This document shows positions 13,301 through 29,332 of a DNA stretch of 64,000 nucleotides, one piece after another. A model generated the notes under the pieces. The model had not been told where the DNA came from. It did no database searches and worked only from the letters and a program-made list of their open reading frames with translations. Origin of the DNA: Sinohyriopsis cumingii (Eukaryota > Mollusca > Bivalvia > Unionida > Unionidae); the NCBI GenBank assembly GCA_028554795.2, contig CM068839.1, positions 42,901,117 to 42,965,116 of the forward strand. The letters are read 5' to 3'. Within the stretch, counting starts at the first letter, position 1, and each line of letters begins with the position of its first letter. Position numbers and translations under genes: made by a program.

Positions 13301-16300
13301 TGTATTGATGAAGCACCTATTTTACCGCCCACATTCATTACCTACACCCCCTCGCCGCAATTTTTTTGGGTACATGCATAATTTTCTTCAGCTAAATGAC
13401 CTGGTTGCTTATAACACGGTTCGGTTTATAACGTGGTCGGGTTCTATGGCTCCCAACTACCATGTTATAGCGGGGTCACAATGTATAATGTTATGTTTAG
13501 AGCATTTCCTTAGTAGGAGGAGTCCATTGTTGTTGTATTACCAAATCCAATTTTGCCAATGACACTTGACCATGTCTGTTCTTTCTCAGCACAACATGTT
13601 TAACTCAGGGCTACTATCTTATTTCTGAATATGGCCAGTTATCTACCAGCCAGAGCTTCTTGCCATGAGCCATTCTTTGTTGTGCCAAAGATGAGATGCT
13701 GCTTCCTTCAAGATCATGATTTGTTGATTAAGCCAACAGGGGTGCAACTGGGATAGCAGGGCCATCTGCAATGTGCACATGAAAAGGTGGCCAAGGAGAA
13801 TCAAATCCACAGCTGCAATGTGCGCATGAAAAGGTGGCCAAGGTGAATCAAATCCACAGCTGCAATGTGCGCATGAAAAGGTGGCCAAGGAGAATCAAAT
13901 CCACAGCTGCAATGTGCGCATGAAAAGGTGGCCAAGGAGAATCATATCCACAGCTGCAATCTGCGCATGAAAAGGTGGCCAAGGAGAATCAAATCCACAG
14001 CTGCAATGAGCAGGCTATAAGTTGCAAAAACTATTTCATCACAATCCATTTCTTGTCAGAAATTGACTCCAAAAGCTCCATAATTCATTCTAAATGCAAT
14101 TAAGGGAGGCAAACATGCACATGCACCTGCCAATATGAAGAAGTTAAAGGACAAACCTCTGTCAAACAAGGGCCATAACTATAAAACTATGTCAGAAAAA
14201 TACAAAATTCAAACTCTAGAATCGGCTACACATTTTCATAATTTACTGAGGGTTTGATTTACAAGAAAAAGAATTTCCATTTCCCTAGTTCTCCTCACTG
14301 GTTATTTAAAAAAGGCCTTGTATATCTTAGGTACTGTTAAAAAATTTTTTAATTCCATTGATTTTTGTTGCATGATTTATGGGTGTAATTTGGGCGACTG
14401 CTCAGCCTTACTAGTTAATCACTTTTCTTTTTACATTTTACAGTTCATTTAGTCCTGTTTCAAAAGTTAGTATCGGCTATCCTGGCCAAAATTAACTTTC
14501 CCTATATCAATAATTGCTTAAGTTAAATTACTTTGGGTAAGATAAAGTTCACTTCTCAAGCAGTGCAGTGATTTTGATCAGTTGTCTGCTTCAGGCAGTG
14601 CATTGTTTCCCTAATACACAAATAAATTTCAATGACAGTAAATGAAAGTAGTAGAGGTATGCCAACATTCGTTTTTGTGTACTTATTGCAAATGCATACA
14701 AACTTCACCTTACACTTGTCCCACTTCATAAGTACTTCACAAATGCACCACAAGTAAAGCCTCTTATAAACTGGTTTAAATTCATGAAATCCTTCAAAGG
14801 TTATTGGACAGATTTGTAATTTGTGACAGAGAAGGTGGAACAGAACTGAAAATATGATGAAGAGACATACACTCTTCCATAAATATGTCAAGCAAATACC
14901 GTTCCTAAAAAATGTACACACCTGGCATGAACTTCAGTAGATCCATTGTTATATTTGCTTCCCTTCTGCCACATCCCAAAATCTGGTGTCCGATATGCCC
15001 TCTCCACATAAAACACAAGATTCTGCACAAAGTTCACCTCATCTGTTGTAAAGATTATCTGGAACATACAAATAATATTTCTGAAGACAAAATTATTTTT
15101 TAAACACAAATTATTTTTTATTCATGAGGGTATATCAGTCATGTTCTGAACTGATTGCTGACAAGTATTTAGTTTACTGAGGTTCATGTACAGTACAACT
15201 CAGTAAATGAGCATGATACCAGATCTTTAGACCCCAGAATCTATAGGCGTCTTTATACTTGTAACAGTGACTCTGACCTAAGACCTTTTCACCCCAAAAT
15301 TAACAACTTCTTTCTTACCCACCATGCAAATCATCCAATAATTTGGTAAAGGTGCATGGTAGACAACCCAAAATTTGTGTGCAGAAACCATTTTTCTAAA
15401 TTCAACCTTCTGATCCCATGAATGATATGCTTTTTCTTTACTCCAGCTGAAAGTCATCCACAAGTCTGGTCCAGGTCTGTGATGCTGAACTAATATTAAT
15501 GTGCAAAAACCATCTTTTTTCCATTCACAGTGACCTTTTAATTTTTGTCCCCAAATCAATAGGCTTCTTCCTTACCCCATGAATCTGCCATCCTTAATTT
15601 GGTAAATGTAGAGAGTGAAGAACTCAAGTTTTTATTCTTTCAGTCAGTGACTCTGATCTCTGACCCTTTGATTCTGAACATTCTTTTCCTTGCCCCAAGT
15701 GCAAGCCATCCACAAAATCTGATAACTGTAGATGGTGGAGAACATAATTTATTGTGCAGAACCATTTATCTTCTGTTAAATCTTGCTCCTATACCATTTT
15801 GTCTCCAAAACTTATATGATTCTTCCTTGCCCCAAGTGCAACACATCCACAGTTTGCTTAATACAGACTGATGATTTCAAGTTATTGTGCAAAAAGAAAT
15901 CAGTCAGACAAATGGAAGGACATCATGATGTATTCCACTGTATGGGAAGCATATAAAACAATGAACAAAGTTAACTGGCAAATGTTCACCTTTAACCACT
16001 TAAGACAACAATAGAAAAAGAAAGTACATGGAATGATTTACAGACAACAAAAGAAAACAAAGTACATGGAATGATTTACAGCCAGCCAAACATTACATTT
16101 TTCCATAATTTTTGTTAAAACTGTTTCATCATCTTTGCTAGCCAAGGTTCTGATAACCCTATCTACATCTTGGTGGATCGAACAGCTATACCAGTGTTTT
16201 GTCCTAGCAACAACTATTGGATTTCATGTGCCGCCTCCCTTGGTATGTAATGCCACCTAATTATAGTGTGGTGCATTGTACATCAGCCAAAAACAGTAGT

Positions 16301-19300
16301 GGCAATTGACCTAAAAAGGATACTTCGTAAGTTTAACATCGAAAGTATGATTATGTACAAGAGCAAAGCCATTACAGGTATATTTGAGTGAAAGGTATGT
16401 GTAAAAACATAGACTGGCACAGGAAAATTGCTTATTTATCAGTCCATTCAAGTTGTGTGCTCCCCTTGTCTCAATCACTTAGGAATGTGAAAACCTAATT
16501 TTGATTGATGTGGTAGCTTGCTGTGCATCCAATTAAATTCACAGACCCAAAGCACAGAAATACCTGCTTGATATGTCAAAATGTAGATAGGGTTATCAGA
16601 ACCTTGGCCAGCAAAGATGCTGTTTCATGTGGTAATGAAAATCTGATGCCAGTTAACATAATTATTACCTGCAGACCTGAGGTTATCATCTGAACCAGGT
16701 ACAACAAGTAAAGTGCCACCACATTTATCTGGAAAAGAGAAAAATGAAGATTGTATTAAGAAAGGACAGCATTATGCGCTGTTAGCATGGCAGTCCTTTT
16801 GGCTCTACTCAACAGCCTACCATCTTGTAGAAATGCTCAACATGGTGGAAAACTGTAGAATTTAGTTTATGTGGCATTTAATTTTATTTAATTTTTTAAC
16901 ATATGCCTATCATAGATAAATAAAGAATGTCTTTAGAAAATGTATAATTAGTCAATATCATCAAACAAACATTAGGTCAATGACATTTAAGGTAAACTGA
17001 CTGCATATTAAGGTTTTATTGTCCTCTTTTTACATGTTTCCTTAGCGAAGCTCATGTGAATGACACAACAAAATCTGCTTGCATTGTTTTTGGCAAGCTA
17101 CCTCTCTTGACAATTAATTTTTGCTTCCCAATGTCATTCACTAGTAGCCTGTACAGTAGGATTATTATCCTAAAACTTGCCTAATGCCTAATTTTAACCT
17201 TTTTGAACACAGCCTATATGTTAATTTTATCAAAGGGAAGCAATTCAGAAAGTGTTGATTCTATGGATATAACTACAGTGGATAATGTTAATTACAAATA
17301 TGTGAAGAATAATTCAATTGTGTCATTTAAAACAAAATTTTTAATAAACAGGGTTAAATCAATAGATTATATCAGCATTAAACCTGACTTTATTCAAAGA
17401 GAATTTGTTTTATTGTATATCCAAAATTCTCCTTTAATTTAAAACCAAATTTTGTCTTCCACATAAATACAAGTAACTAAACAATATGTTTATCTTTGAT
17501 TTAAAGTCCAGTGAAATTAAACTCCCAAAAATGTTAAAGTTGAGGCAAATAAATGGACTATTTGACATATGGATAAACAAATGGATATATATATAAACAA
17601 GAGTCCCTTGAAGGGACTGATGCTCTACTGGGCAAAAGAATTTCCAGGAACGCAAGAAAACACCATTTCTTCTCTGACAATGTCTAACTATTCCATTAAC
17701 TTAGGATCGACAATATAGGGAATTTAATTCTATCCATTACCTGTAAATGCTCATACTCATCATCCTTGTATATGGGGTCACCAGTCAATATATCAAATGC
17801 TGAATGGAGAGCATCTGATGGAAGCTGGTTTCCCTTGAATCTTTCAAGCTGAAAAATATTATAGTTCAAGAATAAATTAAAATGTTAATCAAGGAAGTAC
17901 AAGGACTGCTCTGTTCTATAATATATAAAATAAATTACTATACAAACACATATATTTAAGATGTGGGCAAATATACTATCAACAATAATATAAACAATAA
18001 ACAATCCTACTAACATATTGATTACATAATGTGTTTCTTCAGGCCACTGTGACAGTCATGTATCTATCACATGTCTTTCACTGCTTCAGTTAAGTTAGTA
18101 AACAAATCAAGTAATTCAAGGAATAACAGCATCATATATCTCCAAGTAAAATAAGTTATATCGTGTTATGTATATTTAATTTGTAATTATATGTTTGTCT
18201 ATCTTAATGATTATATGTGAAATACATTTATTTTAAGACCCGACCTTCTCCAACATCAAGTTCACTATGTACCTGACCTGGGACATTTATTTTGTAAACA
18301 ACATAATATATAGCCAAAATTTCTCTCATTGTGGGTTAAATATTCAAATCATAATTAATGTAAACATGTTCACCTGAATCTGAGTTAAAAGATAGTCTAG
18401 ATTTTGAACCTAGTCTAGAATGGAAAATTCCATTAAGTGAAAAAGTATTTTCAGAAAATGGTAAATGTGACCTAGATCAAGCAGAGGGATTAATAATCTT
18501 GTTAATCTAAAAATTACTGATTCTTGTGTTCAGATTTTCATTGGGGTAGAATTATTTATTCAAATTATTATTCACTGGAAATACAAAGTGCTCATCAATA
18601 ATATTCTTGAACAGAATCATTAATTTGGAACTATACTGAATTCAGAAAAGAACATTTTTAGATTATATTATTGTTAACATAGAACTCTTAGCATATCACC
18701 ACAATCCAGGATACTGGCACATTACAATGTTTGAAACTACAAGCACATCAACACATTCAATACTGGAACTTATTTGGAATACCACTGGAATTCAGTTAGA
18801 ACTTTATACATTTGGACTTGTGATAAAACTTATAGGACTATCTGGGATTCAATTCGCAATACAGTAAGTTCTTTTTAAATTTTCACTTTACATTCTAGGG
18901 AAATAAATTATTTGTTTAATTTTACACAAATTGTTGGTTTTCGCTCTTTCCTGTTACTTAGTTTAAGACTATAGAGTTGTAAAAATCCCCTCTGAAGGTC
19001 AAATTAATCCATTTTGAAAGATTAATTCCTACTGCAATTAGACCCATGGCAATAAAGCTTTTAATGTTCTGTTGATGATACTATTGGTGCTGGACAGGTG
19101 TTTCATTGTGTTGTGCTCAGAAGCCTACATTTAAGTTCAGAGGTTCATATAAAATACATAAAAAATTATACTTACACTGACAGTGCAAGTTTATAACAAT
19201 GTAACTTTGTTGTAGTTCTAAATGTTGAGAAAAAGTAGTGATTGCAATCACCTGACTTAAGCAGCCACTTTCTCTTAGGTTCCATTCACTTGATTCATGT

Positions 19301-22300
19301 AGAAATCTCAAGCATCTACCTGTCTTAGAAGCCAAGCTATTTTTCCACTTCCAATATGTGACTGCTAAAGACTGGTTTGACACAGGACTTCAGTTTCCAT
19401 GACAACTAACCCAGACAACTAAAAAATCACTGTTGCCTGCACTAGTGAATGTTTTTTACACACCAGCCTATTGTTACATAGTAAAAGGAACACAAATTTA
19501 AATTCTTACACTGTTTTCCTCAAATTATCTTTGTTTAACTCTCTTGAAATGAATGCCATTCTTAGACTTTACTGTTGATTGTAAAACACTTGAGATGGTT
19601 AAAGTATCTGGGGAACTAAACTGCATATTTGCACAAAACAACATGAATCCAAACAATTTCATCAGGATGCAAGCATAATAATTCATAACATTGACAGCTG
19701 AAAGGCAAACTCATACAAAAAATGAAGAACAATGGAAGCAGGACAAGATGACTTTGTAATCTTACAAGTCAATCATGTCCCTTGTACAAGTCAATCAAGT
19801 CCCATACAAAGTTTTGGGGAGTTTTACCGACAGCAGAAGACAAATCTTTAATATGACCAACAATCATCATGTAGCTTAGTTTTGATTCCACACCCAAGAA
19901 ATTAGAAACTTTTCATATTGTAGAATTTATTTTGTTATACCCAATTCCATTTACTGAATTCACTGACAAAGACAAGGAAAAATGTTTCGATCAATAGAAC
20001 TCACTAATCACTTCAATTTTCATAGATGGTACAAGGTATTGTCTGATTCTGTGTCTGAAAGCTTTATCCACCTGCAAAACTTTTGAAACAGGAAATAATC
20101 AGACCAATATTACACACATGCTGTAAATGGAGCTGGGCTAGGCATTATTAATACATTTCACATTTTTGGGGGTCAAAATAATTATTTTTTCACATTTCTG
20201 CCACAGCCTTGTTCACTGTAGTTGTACATCCTGTTTAGTAATCAATCCATTACTATTTCTTCACCAAAGCAATTTGCCAAATTAAAAGATTATCACCATG
20301 TTATTTATTTCATCATGGAGGGGGGCAATCTATAATCTATAAGTTGACCTTTACTTTGGATGCATTAATACATGTAAGCCTGGGAGGGGGGGTCAATGGG
20401 TTGACTGTTGTAACGGTAGTAGTATTAAGGTTGTCACTTCTATTGTAATAGTAACCTTGTCTGCTTGTCGGATCCAGCAGAAGAGGATTCCTCTCATGCA
20501 CTTCACTGCAACCTGTGCCAGCTCATGTGTTCGGCCCTGGTCATTATCAATTCGCCTGTAAGTAGATTAACGTAAAAACCTGCAAAATTCATATTACATC
20601 TAGGATAACACATTAGTTATATTCTCACTCTGCCCCGCGGCCTTCCGGAGTTAAATCATCATTTCTGGTCAGTCCTAAAGATATAATGTGTATTTCTGCT
20701 TACTAAAATAAAACTTTGTTGCAAGATCTGAATAAGATTCTTCTGTAAGTCATTTTTCCACCTCCATTTTCTGAAAGTGAATCATGGTTGCATGACCTAG
20801 TTTTATTCCTCTGAGAAATAACCATCGGCATTACTCAAAAAGACAATGTTTTACAATAGCAAGATATGTACTCTCAATATAGTTACTTAATTTCTATTTT
20901 ATATAAATTACTCAAATAATTTGTATTTGATATAACTTTCCCTTAACTCTGAAGCTGAGCATGATTACTGAATTATGCTTTTAAGTCCATGGCCAGTAGG
21001 TGCTTAAAATTTGTACTACAAATAGTAAGCATCTGAATAAGTATGACTACTAATTTTATTATTCATGAACAAAACAAAATCTGGACACGTAACAACATTA
21101 AAAAACCTGGAATTGGTTTTTCTTTTTATTATTATTTTACATAAGAATTTTTTTTTAGGGTCAGCAGGCAGAAAATAGGATATTGGCAATCTTGAAATTG
21201 ATATTCTTCTTTCAGACCTGACCAATGCAGGATCAGTGATTTTCCAATTTCTCCAACTTGTTCAGATTCAAGGATCACATCATATCAACATATAAGCCAT
21301 CAAGAAAAACATACCATTTAACAAAAAAACATTTTGGGTAAAACACTTAATTTCAGATGATCTACTTTCAATTTTGGAAAACAGTTTTAATCGTCTCAAA
21401 TGCCCACAAGTTGCTGACTTTATACATCCTGTATCTTTACTCGAGTGACAATTTAAAGGATGCTTGCACTGTGTGGAAGTGACAGAATAATTATTTATAC
21501 CATGATAGGCAAGTATTAAAGAAGACACACAATTTACTAAACAATTTGCTTTCTCTGGCAAGCACACTGCCTGATCACATTACATTTTGGAGAATAATAA
21601 AAGAAGGAAATGCTGAGCAGCCTACCTGTTCCTTTGTCACCCAGTAGGAGCATGATTGCTCTATTAAAAAGATGAAGTTCTCCTAATGTTAGTTCAGTAC
21701 AGCAAGAGACAATTTGTTTATACGTGTGTGGAGGAGATCCCTGTGGGATTCCACACTGGATCAATGTCTCACCATCAAATTTGTCTCATGTGAATCTAGC
21801 AAACGCGGTATGTTAATGTCTGGGTCGAGGTTGTTCTTTCACGAATGAGGAGTGGTCACTGTCTGTGCAGCTACCACTAACAAACAAGATTCAGGTATCT
21901 CTTCAATGAGGCCATTTGACACAAATGGATGCTAGAGAAGGCAGACTGGTCATGTCAGTCAGTTGCCTCTGATATGTCCCAAACTAAGACATTACATTTA
22001 AGGCCAGGCTCATCGAAGTTGCTTATATATCATGATCTGAAAATTTCATTAGTGTACCTGATCCTGTGAGAGTTAAATGAACACTGTTTAAATAACTCCC
22101 TTTCGTTGTCTTGCATTCCTGCATTCAGCGGTAGGAATACTCTTTTACAATTGATGGGGTATGGTCTGTGCATATCGGGTGATATCTGAGGATACAAAGA
22201 GGGTCCTGCAGCTTTGCTTTTCTCAACATATTCATCAAGGAGAGGGAATGAATATTACTGCTGATTGACTTGTGATGGCAAACTGCTCTTAGGAAGAAAC

Positions 22301-25300
22301 CAGGTGGTGTTACTAGAACGACTCAACCATCAGAATGTAACTGCACGTAGTATAAACTTACAAATATCATATGTAGTTCACTTGCTCTGCATGTTGAAGT
22401 AGGTGTTATCATAAATTGTTAGCCATGTATGATATCTGCTTCAGTGAAGGGGGAAGATAATGGTTCAAACTTAGACAGGTTTGGCCCTGTCAAAACCCAG
22501 GAAAGATTCCACTGGGGAATGAGTATGATCTGGATGTCAAAATTAGACAGCAAGTTTGAGATTACCTTGTTGCGGCCAGAATCATCTTTTCCATGAAGTA
22601 TGAACTTGTCTGAGATATGGAACAGTATCCATTGATTCTGATAGGGGCTTACTTCTTGTCTTTAACAGAAAGAGAAAGATGCTCCCCATTGGGGAATGGG
22701 TGCTGCGTGGTGTTACATCATGGATGTGACACCTGTCACTGATATCAAATGATTTCTCCTACATGGGAGATCTTCGCTATTGTGATCCTCTACACGATCG
22801 AAGCCCCAATCTCATTTTCGATCAGGGCATCTCTGAAAAGAATCAGGAATGAAGGAGTTTTCTGGACATGGATAGAATAGTGGTGACTACTATGACTCAT
22901 CTGCGCACATCTGTTGCTAAATCAAGCAGAAGTAAATCCAGGATGTTTCATCATAGCAGGGCAATCAAAGCATGAGAGGTACACGTGTATTGTAGACTGT
23001 CATTTCTTAATTATAAAACCGATGGAGGAAAGGTGTATGTCCACATTCTTACCTCCCAGTTGATTAAAAGAGCAGGTACAGTCCATGCTTCTGGTGTCAG
23101 GGAAAAATGAAAAAGAAAATATCAAGCATCAGGCAGACAACTCTGTATGAAGCAATTGTCCTCCCTTGGTAATATGGCAGCCATAACATCAAGCTGGTGA
23201 GTAATGTGTTGGGCTTGAATATTACCTGATATTGGAAGTACACATATAGGTACTACATTACCATCAAGCAAAGGTCTGGTGACCGTTCCCCCATTGCAGA
23301 GGTATGTCGCCACAACCAAAGTATCCGTCATTATCAGGACAATGTATCTATGAATATCTTCCACCCATGTCTGGAAGGCATTGAGAATGGCTTTCATTTC
23401 CAACTGGAAATGAGCTTTCTCTCAAAGGATCCATATACCAATGACATTGTAAGTAGGCTTAGGAGCTGTAGGAACCTTCCTCGTCTAAAAATGACTTATG
23501 TAATGCTTTCTCAAAAGCATGAGCTATACTTTTGATGTGCTTGGGAGAAAGATGCCAAGTTTATACATGTTATGAGTTCCAAATCTTGATGGACACAGAT
23601 GTGATAAGACCAGACCTCTCTACACTACTTGTCCACCCTGAACTGCAAATGAGGGAAGTAACGTTATTTATTTCAAGAACAAAATACCATGTTATCCGAC
23701 TGTTTTTGTAGTGTGTCACCCTGGAACTGCTGCCTTCTTTGTGGAGGATGTCCTAAACTATGATATGACTTCTCTTGCATATGAACAATTTTTCTATGTG
23801 TTTTGGGATGAAGGTGCCAAGTTATATATGTTACAGTTTCCATACCTGGATGGACCTAAATGTTGAGAAGAGACACGGTCAGACTTCTATACTTAGCATT
23901 TTCACCACACAATAATGAAAGTAAGGTTGCTTATGTCGTGAACCAAAAATAAAATGTACAGAACGTTTTTGTAATGTGTCATGAAGAAATGTCACCATTG
24001 CTACAGCAGCCATCCTGAATTCTTAGTGAAGACCCATTAAGGGCTTAGACTGGGATCATATGAGCCAATATGGAAGTACATAATGTATTTGGTCAAATTG
24101 CAAATCCTCATATTTAGCTTATTTTCTTAATAATTTTGTGCACAGACTGCAATTCCTCACATCTTACAGGCAGGGTAACAGTGTGTGTGTGTGATTTGGA
24201 TTTTTAACAATTTTGCAGTCATATCACTACGATGTATGCAGTGTGGCAGTTTATAGTGATGTCTAGCACTGGGGCATCATGCCACAGACATGTAGCACGA
24301 TGTCCCATCCAGTCACATTATCCTGACACTGTGTCAATCAGTCCTAACACTAACCTCTTAATGCTGAGTGCCTAGCAATGCAGCTGTTAGTACCATTTTT
24401 AAAAGTCTTTGGTATAACTTGGCCATGGTTCAAACCCAAAACCTCCACATCTGTGGCACATGCTCTTACCACTAGGCCAGTGGAGCAGTAAGGGTCATAG
24501 TGAGATTACATGATTTAAACACAATTTCTACTCATCAACATGTCAACAACAAAAACTTTTGAGTTATACAGATGTTATGACTCTATTGTCTTACGCAAAG
24601 TAACAGAAAAGTGCACAAACCATCAAGTTATGTAAAATTCAACAAATAATTCATTTCAAAAGAATATAAAGTGAAAACTTAGAAAGAATTTACAGTATTG
24701 TAAATTAAATCCCAAATAGTCCTGAAGGTTCTATCACAAGTTCAAATGTAAGAAGTTCCAACTGAATTCCAGCAACATTCCAAATATGGTCCAATATTAA
24801 ATGTGTTCATGTACCTGTACTCTTGAATGTATGAATGTGCCAGTGGCCTGGATTGTGGTGATGTGCTAATGTACCAGTGGCTAGGATTGTTGTAATGTCT
24901 TAAAAGTCTTTTCATGTATCACAATATTATAATCCAAAAATGTTCTTGTTTGAATTCACTATAATTCCAAACTTTACGTTCTGTGCCAAGAATATTAATG
25001 ATGAGCACTTCGTATTTCGAGTGAATTTTAATTTGAATTAACAAATCCAACAAACGAAAAACTGAACAAAACAATAAGACTGATTCTGCTTCAAGATGTT
25101 ATGGCAAGAATGAGTAATTTCTCAAACAAACAACATTATGTAAAATAGCTAAGACACAATAACTGAGCCAGGATATTGGACAGTCTCCTCTCTAAAACAT
25201 TAAAAGTTGTCAGCAAGTTTAGGAATTTCCAAGTGGAAATCTGATATCCTAGACCTAGACCCAAATAAACATGTTTACCTCTATTGATAATGATCTGAAT

Positions 25301-28300
25301 ATTTATTCCATAATCATAGAGAAATATTAGCTATGTATTATGTTGACCTAAACGCTAAACTTAACCAAAATGTGATAGATGAACAAATGGGCCTGTGTGG
25401 ACAAGGACACATACCCCTTTATACGCTACTTCCACATCTGGACAAAATACACACAAAAAGAAAACTTAACATTGGATGAATAACAAACATAAACTAATGG
25501 GTAAATTTTCACACAACCCCTGTCAAAAGTTGTTTAACTTATGTAACATTCATCACAAACTAGACAACATTGTGGTCAAATTTGCTGAAATTTTAATTTT
25601 AATACTATTTTCTTAACAGAATGATTAACAGTAAGTATAAAAGAAACAATTCTTATCCACATGTAAACAAAGAGCAAAGAGCTATTTCTATTCATTACTT
25701 GCATGTCTAAAGATTATCTGTTCATGACTCCATACACACATTACAATTTCATACCTATAAGCTTGGGAAAGTGCCCAAGAAGCCACAGCACAGAATATGC
25801 TATCCCACACAAGGGAAACTCTTGATGTTGAACCATTGCTGCCAAACACCGGAAATAATCCCAAGGTTGGGCTCTGATACTGTATAATCTGTCTCTTCAC
25901 TGTAAAAGGATAAATAAATTAAATAAGGTCATGTCTCTCCCTGGGCAGCATGCTGAATCCTGCCTTAGGGGACACACCTGTATAAAGGACATATAATCGT
26001 ACAAAACATTGTTGAATCTTTTTACATTAGTTTACTACCATATATGCTTCTATATAAAGGAATCCTTGAGATGGAGTATTTTGTCGGTGGCACAGATGAA
26101 ATATACTCAACATAAAGAATTAATTCTTGCTGCTAGTTCAAAACAAATGATCATAGTAAATAAGCAATGTTCTACTCGTACCAATATTCATGTTAAGGTG
26201 TTGCTGACCTGTCGAGTCATTTTTTTTAAGTGTGGTAAAGTCCTGTCTGAAGTCACCCTCTAGCTGATAGTGGACATTTTTCTTAATTCCACTCATGCAC
26301 TTTAGATCAAACAGACTAACCTGTCAATGGCAGCCCCAGTTGAAGAAGGCAGTTATAACTCAAATTGTTAAAAGCTACTTTAAAAATTAAAAAAAAAACA
26401 CACACTCAAGAGACTATGCTAAACTGAACTTTAGCTCAAGGTCAGTCATTCTTATTACTGAGTAAACACATTAGCTCCCATGTGTGTTACTGCAGGCTGT
26501 CCCTAATATTCAGGACTGCAGACAGTTGCACATATTCCCTCATCCAATAATGCAAGATGTAGTATCAGTTAATGAGGTGCAGTCATGTGTAATTGGAGAA
26601 TGAGACATGAAAACGCTCACAGCCTTTAAACCATCTAATTAGAATTCATTTACTTACAGAATGCTTGTGATGTACATCATTCATTTACACTCTCCCACCC
26701 TGAAGTTCAGCTGGTGTTGCGCATTCCTTTAATTAACAGGTTTATCTGTATATAATAAGCAGTGATGAAAATATCTTGTGGTTTTTCCAACATACTCACA
26801 CAACACAAGACAACAGTCCAACCATGATATTCTAATCCCATTTTGGATTTATTTGGGCTTATTTTAATGGTTTTGATTGTTCATCCTATTTTTTTTACTT
26901 GTGTTCTAATTATTCACCCTAGATGATGAAAGAAATTAAATACAAAATACCTCACAGTTGAAACATTAAAGAATATTTGTATACCTCACAGTTGAAACAT
27001 TAAAGAATATTTGTGAACTTCCCTCACAGGATCATTTTTCTTCCAAGATTAGGGGTGCCCCCTCCCTCCCATCACTTACTCAAATCTCCTGTGTAAATGA
27101 TTGACAAATTTTATTTTTTCCATTTTTTTCACATTTTGAATTCAACTGTAGTATATTTACGGTAATATTGCCTATAATCATAAGACTGAACCGGAATGGT
27201 CCAACTGTAAGTCTCAGACCTGCATTGGCTGAAGTATGGAAAGACAATGTAGTTGCCAACTTCACCATTTGATCCTGTCTGCAGGGTTGGTTGGCTTTCA
27301 TGTTTTAAGTTTGTCAAGGTGGATTATACTATGTGTGATTAGAAATAATTCCAAAAGGATTAAAGATGTTAACTGGTTAAGGTTGGGTTACTAAAGAGCT
27401 CAGAATAAAACAAGAAAGACTGTTTGATTCTCTCCAAAGTTATTTTCTGTTTTGGTGCTTAAAAAGTTGTCAAGATAGATTAGAGTCCATACTATATATA
27501 ATCAAAAATACTTTGGACAGGATTATCTCCCAATGCCTGAACACCAAACTCCAAGCAACCAAATATCACATAAATTCAGTGATAGCTGGCAATGGGAATT
27601 TCGCTGGTGGCAATCAAATTTAAAGACATGACTATGTATTCTGCTCCTCCTGCAAAACCAATTTTAAAATCTCTGACAAGAATGACATCTCATGTCATGC
27701 AGAAACACCATCTCATAAAAGTATATCAATCACAACAACACCTATACCAACAATAAAATCCATGTTCACTGAATCTGCATCAAATAAAGTTACACATGTG
27801 ATGATACTATTTGCCAACTTTATAGCCTAACATAAACTCCCATTTCTGGTAGCAGTTCATTTTTCAGATCTAATCAAAATACTGTTCAGAACAAGGAAAC
27901 CGCACAAGTTCCCATGCAAACTACTGACATAGTGACTATTTTATTGTTTATAAGAAATAATAATAATAATACTAATAATAATTTATTATATCAATTATAT
28001 CAACCGTCATGAGCAAACACCTGCAGAATGCAACCACCAACAATTTTTTTAAGGTAAAATATTGTTTGACATAACTAAGAATGACCACATTTTAAAAACT
28101 GAAATAAACACCACTGACCTTGAATTAATCCTTTGCAAAAACATGAATGTGAACCAGACCAAAGTACATTTCACTAACTGCCATTGTAATCCATAATGCC
28201 TGGGATGAGTGTGTGTGTGTGTGTGTGTGATTTGGATTTTTAACGTAGCTTAAACAATTTTTCAGTCATATTGCTACGATGTCTGCAGTGTGACAGATTA

Positions 28301-29254
28301 TAGTGATGTCTAGCACTGGGGCATCAAGCCACAGACATGTAGCATGATGTCCCACCCAGTCACATTATCGTGACACCAGGCCGACCAGTCCTAACACTAA
28401 CCTCTTAATGCTGAGCACCAAACGAGCAGCTGTTATTACCATTTTTGTAAGTCTTTGGTATGACTCGACTGGGGATCGATCCCAAGACCTCCCGCATACA
28501 AGGCAGATGCTCTAACCACTAGGCCACCGGAGCAGTGCCTGGGATGAATTAGATCTTGTCTTCATCTGTAACACTAGAAAGTGATATTCATTTTCATGAT
28601 CTGAATGTCATTATTAATGGTGATAATGATGATAATGGTGACAATAAAGGTGTCTACAAATAAGGATGCAAGTCGCAAAGTGTGTGATATTGTGCTTCCT
28701 GTTCTCACACTTACAGACTGTAAAAAACATATTAGAGGCAGACAGTACTAAGCTTTAACAGTTCTGGGAGGCAGTCAGCCATATGAATCTACCCACATGC
28801 TGGAAATATTTTAAACTTCTAATAGTGGAATATGTAGAGTTGTGCTTAGTGGAATATGTAGAGTTGTGTTTTGTACAAACACTGAAAGGACATTTTCTAT
28901 TCTGAGGAAAATTCGGGCCAACTCTAGAGGAAAACTGTCACCAACAATAATCAAGGGAATGATCTAAAAGGTTCTAAAAACACTTGTTGTACTTATAACA
29001 AGAATATGAATGGAAACAAGTTATTGTTAAATGGCTCATTTGATTAGATGATGTACACATTTTAATATTTGCAACAATTTTAATTTTTTCAATAGTTATA
29101 ATATGCTAAAAATAGGGTTGATGAAAGTGGTCTCTTTAGAGGTCATAACTCTTAACTACAATTTAGAAATCTCCTTACTGTGGCATGTACAGGGATTGGG
29201 TTCAAATATAGTTCACTGGACTATGCATAATACATAGTGGTTGTATTGCTTCTT

Positions 29255-29332
<78 letters not shown>

